A stretch of DNA of 11,054 nt from Terana coerulea (GCA_024811115.1 JAKOGH010000050.1:1-11054), one strand, 5' to 3'; shown: positions 1-8,960, numbered from the stretch's first letter. Notes: generated by a model not told the origin, from the letters alone. Made by a program: numbers and translations.

Positions 1-219
1 GTTGCCTTTCTTGGAACTCGGCAAATCCGCTGGTCTCCTTCGGGAAAGCGACGTAGTTCACACTGGCAGCTCTCTCCCGCGTCACCATCGCAAACTGGAC
101 TGCTTGCTGTCAGCCTTGAGGCTGGCAGAGATGCAGCCCACTGTTTGCCCCACCTCTAAAATCTTAAATGCTCGGGCTCTTCTTGCTTTAGGAGTTCTTG
201 TGTCCAACACTCCCACAAT

Positions 220-780
220 ATGCCTCCTTCATCGAACTTCTATCCCTCTGGCATGCGTACCTCTGGCGCCGCTTCATCTGAAGCACACCCTACCGGAACC
301 ATGGACGTGCTTTTCATTGGAGTAGGCGTCATAGGTGTTGGACTACTTTGGCTCACAGTCTACGTCGCCATGAAGATCTACAAGCTAGTTCGACGGAATT
401 CGACAGAGCAGTATGGCGGCGACAACGGCTCGCCTCTTTGTTGCCGTGGAAGGCGTCGGGCCCGCGATCCTCTTGCACAATCGGTAAGTCATAATGATTT
501 CTGCAAGCCGCTGTAGCTGACATATACACAGGACTCGCCCCTCGATGGCTCGCTGGCTCCGGGGCTGCAGACTCCCGAATGGGCTGCGACATACAAAGCC
601 TACCTCAAGTCTCCGGATTCTGACGACCTCGCCTCCCAGAGCGACCACTTTCCCAAAGGGCTGTGCATATACTTCGGGAGCCCTAGCACAGAAGGTCGCA
701 GAGACGAGAGCGAAACACGCAGTGACACCCCTCCTGCCTTCAAAGTCCAAAGAGTCACACCCTTACTCCATGATCAATGA
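220..780 (+). CDS. Predicted single-pass membrane protein, two exons (join 220..483, 532..780)
   Basis: I do not recognise the family. Splicing a 48-nt intron at 484-531 (GTAAGT donor, a CTGAC box about 15 nt before the CACAG acceptor, phase 0) joins two open exons into a 170-residue protein ending in TGA at 778-780. The first exon has a short Ser/Pro-rich stretch, then a hydrophobic segment at about residues 28-53 (begins MDVLFIGVGVIGVG), then basic residues (KIYKLVRR). This pattern suggests a single membrane span with the tail in the cytosol. The tail holds a CC pair followed by an Arg-rich patch (CCRGRRRAR). The second exon is acidic and Ser/Pro-rich, with no domain I know. The ATG at 220 has A at -3; ATGs at 253 and 301 are alternatives. 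The frame upstream of 220 is closed by a stop near 157, so an extra 5' exon is possible only through another intron. It converges on the secreted-protein gene at 1051-1661, leaving about 270 nt between them for both 3' ends. Confidence 0.55.
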
Positions 781-1050
781 CACCGACTCAGCTCTTCAGG
801 CTCAGCTCGGAGCCATCGCGAGGCCGTAGAGCCGTTGAGGAGAGCTTGGCTGGATTTCGGCGTCATCACGGCGACGTCTCTATTCGTAGCATTTTGTACA
901 CACTTCGACAGTGGTGGAGTGCAGAAGAGACTTTTTAATCGTTGAAATACGCAGTATCGTTTCTAAGCAAATAGGCACAGCAAGGCTCGTCACAAAGGCT
1001 TGAGTAGCACCCGCAGTTCACTGCAGAAAACACTATTGTCGACTTAGGCC

Positions 1051-1661
1051 TCATCCGCTGTACGACAGAGGAATCGAATAAACCTCGTACTCCGTGAAAC
1101 CGTTCGGCTAGTGAGGGTGACGTTGAGTATAGCGCTGACGGTTCTCTGAAATTAACTCACTGGGCAGTCGAAGATCGTTTGTATCACGGCGAGGTAGACA
1201 GAGGTCCCATCGAAGGATGAAGGCAACGTAGGTGCAGTCAAGCTTGATGGAGGAGGTGTACCCATGTTCGGCAGTTCTCCTGAAATACAAGGGACTCTGT
1301 TAGAGAGATAGCTCGCGCATTACGCGCTGTCCACATCATGCTACTCACCCTGGAAGTTATTGATGAGGTAGTCACCGAAGTGTACCAGATAATCTCCCTC
1401 CGAAAACTGGTGGTCTGAGTTGAGATCCGACGTAGACGGTTGCGTCGCCGTCAGGTAGACGGTCGCAGGGGTGTATCCTGGGTGGCAATGTGACCACTCG
1501 GGGACTGCCAACGCGAACGCGAAGGAGCTTCCTGCGGTTATGCTGGAACCACTCGCAGGGGAGGTGATGGCGCCGTTGTTCTGTCGCCGTTCGCTGGGAG
1601 CTGCGAGACCGGTAGCTGCTAGCGCAATGACGACAAGCGATGACAATGTCGGAAGATGCAT
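1051..1661 (-). CDS. Small secreted protein, paralogue 1 (three exons: 1661..1349, 1279..1161, 1107..1051)
   Basis: Predicted secreted protein of 162 aa whose function I do not know. Residues 1-21 form a signal peptide (Leu/Val/Ala core ending GLAA), followed by a five-residue spacer ending in the dibasic pair ERR (24-26), a likely Kex2-type processing site. The mature part opens with an ITSPASGSSITAG motif, then holds Cys59 in CHPGY, and the exon 2 motifs LPNMGTPPPSSLT and FDGTSVYLAV, with Cys143 in DCP. The two Cys could form one disulfide. Exon 3 supplies the end, with TEY and a YS near the C-terminus. Intron 1 (1280-1348, 69 nt, GTGAGT..TTTCAG, CTAAC box) is phase 1. Intron 2 (1108-1160, 53 nt, GTGAGT..CACTAG) is phase 0. 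Without these splices the frame stops right after exon 1. Paralogues 2 and 3 show the same exon plan, which supports both the model and the start codon. The opening motif loosely recalls Ig-like beta-sandwich modules of fungal wall proteins; that is inference. Confidence 0.85.
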
Positions 1662-3024
1662 AGCTGGCGGTGGATGTCAGACACTGACTTGGGTTGTGCA
1701 AAGGATGAAGCAGGTTTGCAGGTTTATATACGCAAGAACGTCCGCAGCGCAACAACAGGGCCTGTTGGTGTTCCCAGGATATGACAGACCGGGCATTAAA
1801 TCTGAAGAAACATCAGCATTTGTCTGTTGCATGAACAAGCCAGCCAATGAGATCGTTCATGCATCTGTGAGACCATTTGCGTACCTTGATAGGCGTTGAT
1901 TCCGTCAACGACAAAACGCCAAGAAACCCAAGGCCGGATGTATGAAGCCTAGGCCCATAAACCTTACAATCGTTGTGGTTTGTTTTGCTGTGCGTACTTA
2001 TGGTGCCATCTTGACAGTGAGATTCGACCTCAGTCATAATTTTGGCCTGTGAAGGAACTGAGGCATTTGGACACGCATCGTCGAGCTGGATGCTCTTGCC
2101 TATGTCCAGCAATACGGCGGCTGTTTCATCCAAAATGTAATTCAGTATAAGGTCAACTGGGGCCGCTTTACGCAGCCTCTGCATTCTGGACTCAACAATT
2201 GAGCGGTGCAATTTCCGTGGCGTAACAGAGGCGCATACGCGGGCGCACCGCCAGGCACAAACAGTCCGCTTGGACAAACTAGCCTGTGTCTTCCATACGG
2301 CCATCGTGAGAAGTCCCTGTTGGAAGCAGCTAGAGCATACCCACGTTTGATTCTTGTAGACAGCTACGAGCTAGCGGCAGCCGCGTAGAGCAGAAGGTCA
2401 CTTCAAGGACGGTAAGCCTGCGGCGAACTCCATTGAAGCCGTGTGAGAAATTCTATGACGGGCCTCGTCAGACGGCTGGCGTGGCATGATCCCTGCGGAA
2501 TGGTTCACCCAGTGGAAACCTCACTTGAATATTTTGTCATTACTGAGAATGAGAACTGAGTGCGGACATACGTTTAGTTGGGGTAAGGCTGGTCCCGCAT
2601 TAACGTGAGCCTCCGAGTATCCCGCAGAATGGTCGATTTACTTGCAATTGCCAGCACCAACGACGTTGGCATCCACAGCCGTCACGATGTCCGACCGCGA
2701 CCAACACGGTGATGGTTCGAGATGGTTCGTGACAGAAAGGCGGCTACTGATGATCAAGATCCCGGTTCTACGTCAAAACCTTAGCCCAACCAACCGCTCG
2801 ACTCCACATACTCATCAACGTTACGGCTTGTCGCTTAGGCCGCAATGAAGTACGCGCGCAGCTTACGAGAATTGCATTGCGTTGTGTCCAGCAGACTTCG
2901 TTTGGTGCGGGTTCACGAAGTACCTCATAGATCACAATTGAGCTCGGCGGTGTTGCAACAGATTGGGTCAACTCGAAACCCCGTCTAGCCTGGCAGGTGT
3001 CCATACTACATCGTATGACATCGC
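1662..3024. other. Intergenic spacer with no confident gene
   Basis: This 1.36-kb stretch separates secreted-protein genes 1 and 2. Apart from the promoter of gene 1 at its left end I see no recognisable gene. The longest open frame is 163 codons on the minus strand (2304..1813). It has no signal peptide, no membrane segment, no known motif and no resemblance to its neighbours. It could be a hypothetical gene but could equally be chance. No tRNA-like fold, transposon end or repeat array was evident by eye. Confidence 0.5.
1724..1730 (-). promoter_or_regulatory. TATA box of secreted-protein gene 1
   Basis: The minus strand reads TATATAA, 63 nt upstream of the ATG at 1661. Paralogue 3 has an almost identical box at nearly the same distance (60 nt), which makes a core promoter element more likely than chance. 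Confidence 0.55.
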
Positions 3025-3632
3025 TTATTCGCTGTACAAAAGCCCTACGGAATCCACGTTGTAGTCCGTTATGTTAGCTTGTTGCGGCTATCATAATTCG
3101 TAGTCAGAATAAGGGTCAAGAGGCACATATAACCACTCACCTGGCAGGCGCCGATAGTCTCGACCACAGCAAGGTAAACCTCTGCGCCGTTCAACTGCGC
3201 TCCAAGGTCAGGCATCGTCAAGCTTGAAGGAGGCGAGCCCCTGTCCGGAAGCCCTAGGAATCAACAGAAGTATAAGCCAAGTCCTTACGCTGAACCACTC
3301 TTTCACTTACCAGAGATATCGGTGACCGTGTAATCTCCAAAGTGGTAGATAAAGTCACTCTCCGGCAATTGGTGAGTCGAATTGAGATTGGAATCGGTAG
3401 GGCGGTTCAGTGCGAGATAAACCGACACTTCGGTATACCCTGGGGTGCAAAGGCCGTGCCAGCCGAAAAAGTTCGCCAATGTGAAGGGAAACGAGCTGCC
3501 TGCGGCTATGCTGGACCCATCTGTGGGAGCAATGATGTTGCCGCTACTCTGACGGCGTCCTAACCTCGGAGCTGCAAGGCTCTGGGCCGCGAGGGTCAAG
3601 GATAGCAGCGATGAGAAATATGAGAAGCGCAT
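3025..3632 (-). CDS. Small secreted protein, paralogue 2 (three exons: 3632..3311, 3253..3141, 3087..3025)
   Basis: Predicted secreted protein of 165 aa in the same family as the genes at 1051-1661 and 5589-6194; function unknown. Residues 1-21 are a signal peptide (MRFSYFSSLLSLTLAAQSLAA). A short propeptide ends in GRR at 25-27. The mature start NIIAPTDGSSIAAGSSFPF matches paralogue 1. Cys62 lies in CTPGY and Cys144 at the end of exon 2. Exon 2 carries LP and PPSSLTMPDLG followed by EVYLAVVET. Exon 3 (21 codons with the stop) has TDY and ends in LLYSE. Intron 1 (3254-3310, 57 nt, GTAAGT..CCTAG) is phase 1. Intron 2 (3088-3140, 53 nt, GTGAGT..GATAG with a CTGAC box) is phase 0, exactly where paralogue 1 is split. 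Possible N-glycosylation sites are NST in exon 1 and NIT in exon 3. Exon 2 is six nt shorter than in the other two copies. The only TATA-like element is a weak CATAAAG at 3676-3682. Confidence 0.85.
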
Positions 3633-5588
3633 GGGGAGAATGTGTGGCTCCTTGACGCAGACGAGTCCATGCAGGCTTTATGTGTACCACTGACCCGCGA
3701 TCCCCGTCATCGAGATGCCCGGTTAGGCACCAGGCAAATTCTAGGTTCAAGACGCCGCGAGTTTTTGATAGTCTCCCTAAGGCTGTGAGGTCAGTAGTAA
3801 TGTAATGATGAGAAAAAGTCGTGTTACGTGAGGCTGCATACCAGCCTCGCCTATCATGATTCTGAAACCATGTGCGAAGTAGCCCAACAATGCAGTCTAT
3901 GGCCAGGGACCATCGCTCCATAATAAAGACCCTCCAGACCGCAGCGAAGGAGTTTTGAAAGCCCATTAGACAGATATTGAGACGCTGAGGCTGTCCAACT
4001 CTATCTTCAGAAGCTGCATATGTATGTACCAACGGCTATCGGAAGGTCGTACGCCGAGATTATGCACGAGGCGGCGACATCGTGCCACTGAAACGGATTC
4101 TGTTCAGAATGTCCAGTCGAGGTTTGTGCGTTGATGCTCCCAGGTTTCGACAACGTGATCAGACTACCTGTTTTTGTCAATGACGTGAATAGCCAATTGT
4201 GAGAGGGCGGGGCGTATTAAAAACTTACCCTGCAGCATCATTACAACCTGACCTCATCTGTGCTTGAAGCGGCTTCATCCTAAATACGCTTGGAAGCTTC
4301 CGCCGATGAGGGCTAAGTTCAGCGATCTTCTGTGTATTCATCATGAAATCATGAGAAATAGCGTGCGATTTCATGCGGGCGAATGCAGACTAACCTGGGG
4401 AAGTACGGTATCAATGCTGCAGCAGCCATCATTGTGAGTGGGTCTCACGGGATGTGTGGTCCTGCGTCTGGGAGCACTGAGAGATGCAAGAGGCATTCCA
4501 GTCTAGCCGATTTGCAACGTAATCCGCATCATTTCTAGTATGCAAAATTGATACGGGCGTCGAGCATTGACTGCGGTGGCAACGAACCGCTGGCAGACCG
4601 CCGCATGGACATCGGACCTCTTCCTATAAGCAGTGCTGTCAAACTAGCGTCAAAATGTGTTGCACTTGCGTGATGCATCGGCACTCACCTCTACATTGCA
4701 CGAACGGCGCAAGAACGGATGCCGGGCCCCGACTCCAAGAAATTACAGGATGTTGAGCTACATGCAAAGCTTCGACAAATGGCAAGAGCCGTCCAAGACG
4801 ACGCTAGGACGAGAGAGCCTGGCCTACACAGTGCCATGTACAAGCTTTATTACGTTAGCAAGCCTATCTAATCAAGTGGGAGACCCTACTGCATACACCG
4901 TTGTTGAAACGCTGAAGGAAAATCCCCAGATTCCTTATGATAACTACAGAGACGGTGTCAATGCAGCCTATCCATCAGGCTAGAAGGACCGCAGTCTCGA
5001 AATCGACACATAGTTGCTAAACTTGCCCTGAAGCTTGATGAAGAGAGGGCTCACTGCACAAGGCCGTGTGGTAGGTTTGGAGTGATCCCTGGTTATCTAG
5101 AGGCATTCCAGGTTTGCGATGTCGATAGGGGGTGACCAGTCGAAGGTAAAGCCTTTAAAAATATGACTCTTATAAAAGTAGTCACTCTTCCAGATTTTAA
5201 TTGTACTCACCGATGTCGGAGGGAGCAGTACAGCTCGTGCTGGATGACGTCGGAGCGATGATGGTAGGTGCCAAGTGGTATTATACTGGGAGCGGCGAGG
5301 TCGCTGTCGCAGGCTCTGAGCGCTTAGTCGGTCAAGCCGAGCAACGCCGCGGAGTTATGGGCATACATCAACGCCTGGTTCGAGCCTCGGGACCGATAAC
5401 GAGAAACATTTTATATAATTCCCAATATTACTTAACAGCTCATTAGCATCCTAAAACTGTATCTAGCCCGGCCAAACGCATAGAACGGAAAATTCACGTA
5501 GACTAGATTTTAGGAATGGAACTATGCACCCATTTGCTGCAAGAGGCTTCGTGTATGTACCGCTGCAGCACAGAAACGGAACAATTAT
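3633..5588. other. Intergenic spacer, 1.96 kb, no confident gene
   Basis: The region lies between secreted-protein genes 2 and 3. It is rich in stops on both strands. The best open frame is 108 codons on the plus strand at 4657..4983, and an 81-codon frame at 5201..5446 follows. Neither has a signal peptide, a membrane span or a motif I know, and no splice-linked partner exons were convincing. Several GT(A/G)AGT donor-like sites occur on the minus strand (for example at about 4225 and 5207) without a supported exon in front. A decayed fourth copy of the secreted-protein family was looked for and not found. The left end should contain the promoter of gene 2. Confidence 0.5.
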
Positions 5589-6194
5589 CTACTGACTATA
5601 GTGAATTCCATTGGAGGCAAGGCCGTACTCGATGTGGCCATCGGGCTAGCGAATTATTTGTCAGCTCAAGCTCCAACTAGTAAACGCATGACACAGCGAG
5701 TACTCACCGGACAATCACGCTCAGTCTGGACGGCGGCGAGATAAATCTCCTTGCCGTTGAAGACGGATCGAACACTCGGCAATGTCAGCGTGGAAGGGAG
5801 AGGCGGTCCCATCGGCGGGAGGCCCTCTGTTGAAAATGTATGAGTTACTGTACGGCGCAAAAATGGTAATACTGGGCTGCACTTACGGAAGTTGGTGGTC
5901 AAATATTGCCCGTAGTAGTACAGATAGCTGGAGAACTGCTGTGTCGAGTTCAGGCTCGCAGCGGTGGGCTTGCTATCGAGCAGCCAGAGAGTGATGGGCG
6001 AGTATCCTGTTTCGCACCAATTCGAAACAGCCATCGAAAAGGGCATGGAGTCGCCTGCACTGTAGCTCGAGCCATCTGCAGGGGGAGGTGATGGTGCTGA
6101 AGCTCTGGACGGTCACTCGACGCTCGAGAGGAGTAGCAAGGCTTTGAGCCCCGAGAGCGACGGCGACGCAAGTCGAGAATAGGGAGAAGCGCAT
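5589..6194 (-). pseudogene. Small secreted protein, paralogue 3, broken by one frameshift (exons 6194..5887, 5826..5708, 5645..5589)
   Basis: Third member of the family. The signal peptide (MRFSLFSTCVAVALGAQSLA) and dibasic ERR at 24-26 are intact. Just after the family motif ITSP the frame is lost at a run of five C on the minus strand (6081-6085). One base fewer there would agree with both paralogues. Read as it stands, the product ends after 73 residues. Downstream everything is preserved in the second frame: CETGY, an NST glycosylation site, LPPMGPPLPSTLTLP, NGKEIYLAAVQT, DCP, and the last exon with IEYGLAS and a YSQ end. Introns of 60 nt (5827-5886, GTAAGT..CAACAG, phase 1) and 62 nt (5646-5707, GTGAGT..GCTAG with a CTGAC box, phase 0) also have intact ends. 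Exon 2 is 119 nt, as in paralogue 1. With a single indel and no other damage, this is either a very young pseudogene or a sequence error in a homopolymer. Confidence 0.8.
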
Positions 6195-6884
6195 CTTGGT
6201 AGGCTGAGGAGGTAGGAGAGTTCCGTTGGCTGATATATTCGAGTATGAAAGGTCTTATATACGTCGAGACTGTGCGCCTCGGCAGCGGCTCGACTGCAGA
6301 TGTATCACATCAGCGCGGTCAGCACCGGCCAGTGCTCGAGGGCTCACCGTTCTACGCTTGCTCCGTGAGAGTCGGGCATAACAGCCTCGCAAATCCAGAC
6401 GCGCCTTCCCGTTGTTTGATGTGAACGCAGGCAGCATACAGTGGTCTCCGAGGCCGGCAATGAATCACCGCGCGCCCTCCGTTACGGGATTGTCAAAGAC
6501 CGTATGTCCCCGGGAGTGATAGCGCTATATATGCTATGTTTCGGCTCCGACGTTTTTATGCGCTTGCACTAGCACCGCGCTCCAAATCTTCTCGCCGCTC
6601 ACTGCTGCATATGCCCAGGGTGTTCAAAGCGGCGCCCTGCGTGGATGGGGATCAGCAAATGCCGTACGAAATGGACTTGACTCTGCGTCTTGCCTGCTCG
6701 AAAGCGTCGAGACGCTGCGCTATGACCAGGCACGGCGCACAGCTATAGCGCACTCCGTTTAATGAGAGCCATAACTCACCTTGAGGTAGGGTGATAGCCG
6801 GTTTGAGTCTTGATGCGCCATCGAGCGTGTTAAGACCAAAGGTCGTTGCGCAATGAGCTGGGGGCTCAATGCGACTCTGAGGGC
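6195..6884. other. Spacer between secreted-protein gene 3 and the LTR; no confident gene
   Basis: The left end holds the promoter of gene 3. A minus-strand frame stays open from inside the LTR edge (6909) to 6652. Outside the LTR it would code for about 77 residues with no known motif. It also contains a consensus 60-nt GTGAGT..CATAG segment whose length keeps the frame. It may be the remnant of a gene cut by the insertion, or chance. A 70-codon plus-strand frame at 6536-6748 overlaps it and has nothing to support it. Confidence 0.45.
6254..6261 (-). promoter_or_regulatory. TATA box of secreted-protein gene 3
   Basis: The minus strand reads TATATAAG, 60 nt upstream of the ATG at 6194. Sequence and spacing match the box of gene 1, so the core promoter of this broken copy appears intact. 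Confidence 0.5.
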
Positions 6885-6987
6885 TATTACGGAGGTTTCC
6901 CTCTAGCACGCAGAGACTGACCAGAGATATCGATGTTAATAAACAAAGAGATCGCAGTTAAGGCTATGAGGCCTTGACTGGTCGATC

Positions 6988-6995
6988 TTTATACT
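6988..6995 (-). promoter_or_regulatory. TATA-like box in LTR U3
   Basis: GTATAAAG on the minus strand lies about 195 nt into the LTR. It is followed by a T-rich stretch before the LTR end, so transcription would start within the last 100 nt. Assignment is by position and consensus only. Confidence 0.4.
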
Positions 6996-7094
6996 ACTGT
7001 ACAAGATGGTGGCGTGGGAAGCATACTACGTATCCGTACTAGTGTTGAGACTAGTAGATGAGTCTGGGCAGGGCGTAGGGTACGCTACGCTAGC

Positions 7095-7125
7095 TGAGTC
7101 ATAGGGCATAGGGCGAGGTGAGTCA
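7095..7125 (-). promoter_or_regulatory. Two TGACTCA motifs in LTR U3
   Basis: TGACTCA appears on the minus strand at 7095-7101 and again at 7119-7125, 24 bp apart, in the upstream part of the LTR. TGACTCA is the known recognition sequence of Gcn4/AP-1-type bZIP factors in fungi. A role in stress-responsive transcription of the element is inference. Confidence 0.35.
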
Positions 7126-7189
7126 TGAGTTGCGAACCGAGCCGACATTGCTAATCGTTCGAATAAAAGAAATAACTCTGTCCGTAACA

Positions 7190-7202
7190 TTACCCCCTAT
7201 CC
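7190..7202 (-). other. Polypurine tract next to 3' LTR
   Basis: The minus strand reads GGATAGGGGGTAA immediately before the LTR start TGTTACGG. A purine-rich run abutting the 3' LTR is the plus-strand primer of reverse transcription in LTR elements. The stop codon of the gag-like ORF (TAG, 7197-7199) lies within it. Confidence 0.75.
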
Positions 7203-8960
7203 AGTCTGAAAGTCCCCGACTTTCTTCAACCATAGTACCTTCCTTGGTCGTAGGTCGGGTCCTCGTCGATCTCGTACTGCGGGAGTGGGGACGCGCGGTC
7301 GAGTCGTATATTGAGTGGGGCAATCTTTTGCGTAGTGACCGGGCTTGTATTGGTGGCACTTCCAGCAACGATATTGGTTGCACCATGCGCCCCAGTGTCC
7401 CTGTTCTCCACAAATCATGCATGCGTCGTTGGGTTTGGGTCGGTGGGAGTAGGGTGAGAATCGTGTGTTCGGCCGGTGTATGGTGTCGAGGGATGATTGG
7501 CGAGGTGGATGACGAGCCTACCAGTGTGGTTGCCGATGTAGAACCCGACCCCATGCGGTTGACTTTGTAACGCATGTCCTTGTGCCCGCTGAGAGTAAGG
7601 GGGCCAGGTCCGTTCGATTGGCCTTCAAACGCATGTCCTTTCCTCCTCCTTTGCACTCCCTGTTATGCCGTGGTGGTATGACGGGGGTGGATGTCGGTCG
7701 AGGGATGAGTGACGGGGGAGCAGGTCGAGGTGCGATGGGAGGGAACGTTGGCTTCTTGATCGTCCACTTGGATCCCGGAGGTGTCGGTGTCAGTGGATTT
7801 GGTGGGTGCAGCCGTTGAGGGAATGGGTTGTCCGAGGACTTTCATGAGTTCATCGAACGCTTTGATGACCTCCGGTGAACGTCCTGGTCATCGGACGGTT
7901 CGCGCTTCATCGGCTGGCCGCCTTCGCTTCCCGGCTTTCTCGCCGCGCCTTAGCCTGTTGCTGTCGCGGGGTTAGCGCCGCCCATGCTCGTTGGAAGTCG
8001 TTGTCGCTCTCGTCGCTGTCCGTTTCCACAGTAGCAGCCATAGATTTCGGAGCATTTGTCTGGCCATTTGCCGGTGTTCTCGGAGGATCGACGACGATGG
8101 GTTCAGCCACTGACAGCGCGCGTCGGAGGGGGGATCGGTATGGGTGCGTTGGATGAGTCGGACGGTGTCCGACCAATGTAGCTCGTGCCAAACGACCATT
8201 CCGACTGAGGATCGGAGGCGACGGTGACGACCAGATGGAGGGTGTGTCAGCGGGCGGTGGTGTAACGTAATCAAGGAGTGGAGATGCAGAGGCCGCGGGA
8301 GAGTGAGGAACATACGGCTGCTCGTCGACTCCCGGCTGCGCGACTTTCGGTCGTGGATACGCGTAGCCGAACTTTTCGTATGGTATGGGCTGGCGTATAG
8401 CGCGATGAATGAACTGGACACAAGCCTGGATTCCGCCCACACGTAGTAGGGATTCCAAGGTTTGGTCCATAACCCGACAGCGTGGTGCTCGAGGCATCGT
8501 TTAGCCTGGTCTCGAGCTCCTTCCAGTTGCTCGACCATCTTTTGGAAGTGATCCAGATGGCGTGCTTCGGCTCTGGCGTGGATAAGGATACGACGAGGAG
8601 TAAAATCGGAGAAGAGCTCATCTCCGTCTGGAATAAGGACGGGTTCGCGAACGCACTCGAGAGGGCCTCGATGAGTCGTTGCTTGCGTTGTTTGGCCTCG
8701 TCTCCTTGGACGTAGTCGAGCGACGACTGTCCTCGCTGAAGCCCTGGAGAATATTCCGTCGATATGAGTATCGTATCTATAATATTCGAGTAAAGACTGA
8801 ATGAGGTTTCCCGGTTCCTCGCGTTCGACAAGGACGGGTCCGGAGACTTCTGAGATGAGGGGAGGGTGAAGTCCTTGGTAGAATTGGCGGTGCCAATCCA
8901 GCGGTTGACGGTGTTAGCGATGGGTTGAAGTGGAGCATTGCTAGTGGGGACTGAGGACAT
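7197..8960 (-). pseudogene. Gag-like ORF with two zinc knuckles, located downstream of pol; several frameshifts
   Basis: A nucleocapsid-like protein of roughly 580 residues if read across at least four frame changes (near 8615, 8480, 7900 and 7700, plus one before the knuckles). It starts at ATG 8958-8960 (MSSVPTSNAPLQPI). The N-terminal part is polar and predicted helical (for example EAKQRKQRLIEALSSAFANP) and is followed by a basic, Gln-rich segment (TPRQQQAKARRESREAK) and a long Pro/Thr/Ser-rich linker. The C-terminal part has two knuckles at 7320-7421: CMICGEQGHWGAWC, a standard C-x2-C-x4-H-x4-C, then CWKCHQYKPGHYAKDC, with six residues instead of four before His. Such knuckles bind nucleic acid in Gag proteins. 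I do not see a clear canonical Gag capsid domain. The ORF stops at TAG inside the polypurine tract. No protease or RT follows it, so it is not an ordinary gag-pol start. Confidence 0.75.

Larger units (their letters stand above)
6885..7189 (-). repeat. 3' long terminal repeat, 305 bp
   Basis: On the minus strand the LTR begins TGTTACGGA directly after a polypurine tract and ends TCCGTAATA. The two 9-bp ends are inverted copies except for one base: the expected terminal CA is TA here, a single transition. A GTATAAAG box at 6988-6995 (minus strand) lies where a U3 promoter would be expected. The 5' LTR needed to confirm the ends is not in the window, so the exact left end rests on the inverted repeat alone. 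Confidence 0.75.

Noticed and set aside
1813..2304. 163-codon open frame on the minus strand in the spacer
   Set aside because: No motif, signal peptide, membrane span or paralogue, and no promoter evidence. In DNA of this composition a frame of this length can arise by chance. Kept only as a remark in the spacer entry.
3544..4032. 162-codon minus-strand frame overlapping secreted-protein gene 2
   Set aside because: It overlaps the first exon of a well supported gene in another frame, and its upstream part has no recognisable features.
4390..4430. Short Ala-rich minus-strand ATG frame with possible splice sites around 4290-4430
   Set aside because: It would give a product of only about 30 residues and depends on an arbitrary choice of splice sites.
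4489..5113. 13-base direct match (AGAGGCATTCCAG) near 4489 and near 5099
   Set aside because: About one such match is expected by chance in 11 kb, and similarity does not extend beyond it.
5375..5395. GGTTCGAGCC resembling a tRNA T-loop
   Set aside because: The flanking bases do not form a T stem, and no D arm, anticodon arm or acceptor stem could be placed.
5201..5446. 81-codon plus-strand frame, and on the opposite strand a IIAP-like string before a GTGAGT at about 5207
   Set aside because: The minus-strand string briefly resembles the secreted-protein opening motif, but a stop lies just upstream, there is no signal peptide, and no exons 2 or 3 follow. Not a fourth copy.
7037..7060. ACTAGT repeated around a 6-nt loop in the LTR
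   Set aside because: It could form a weak hairpin, but a 6-bp stem of a self-complementary word is common and has no support as a signal.
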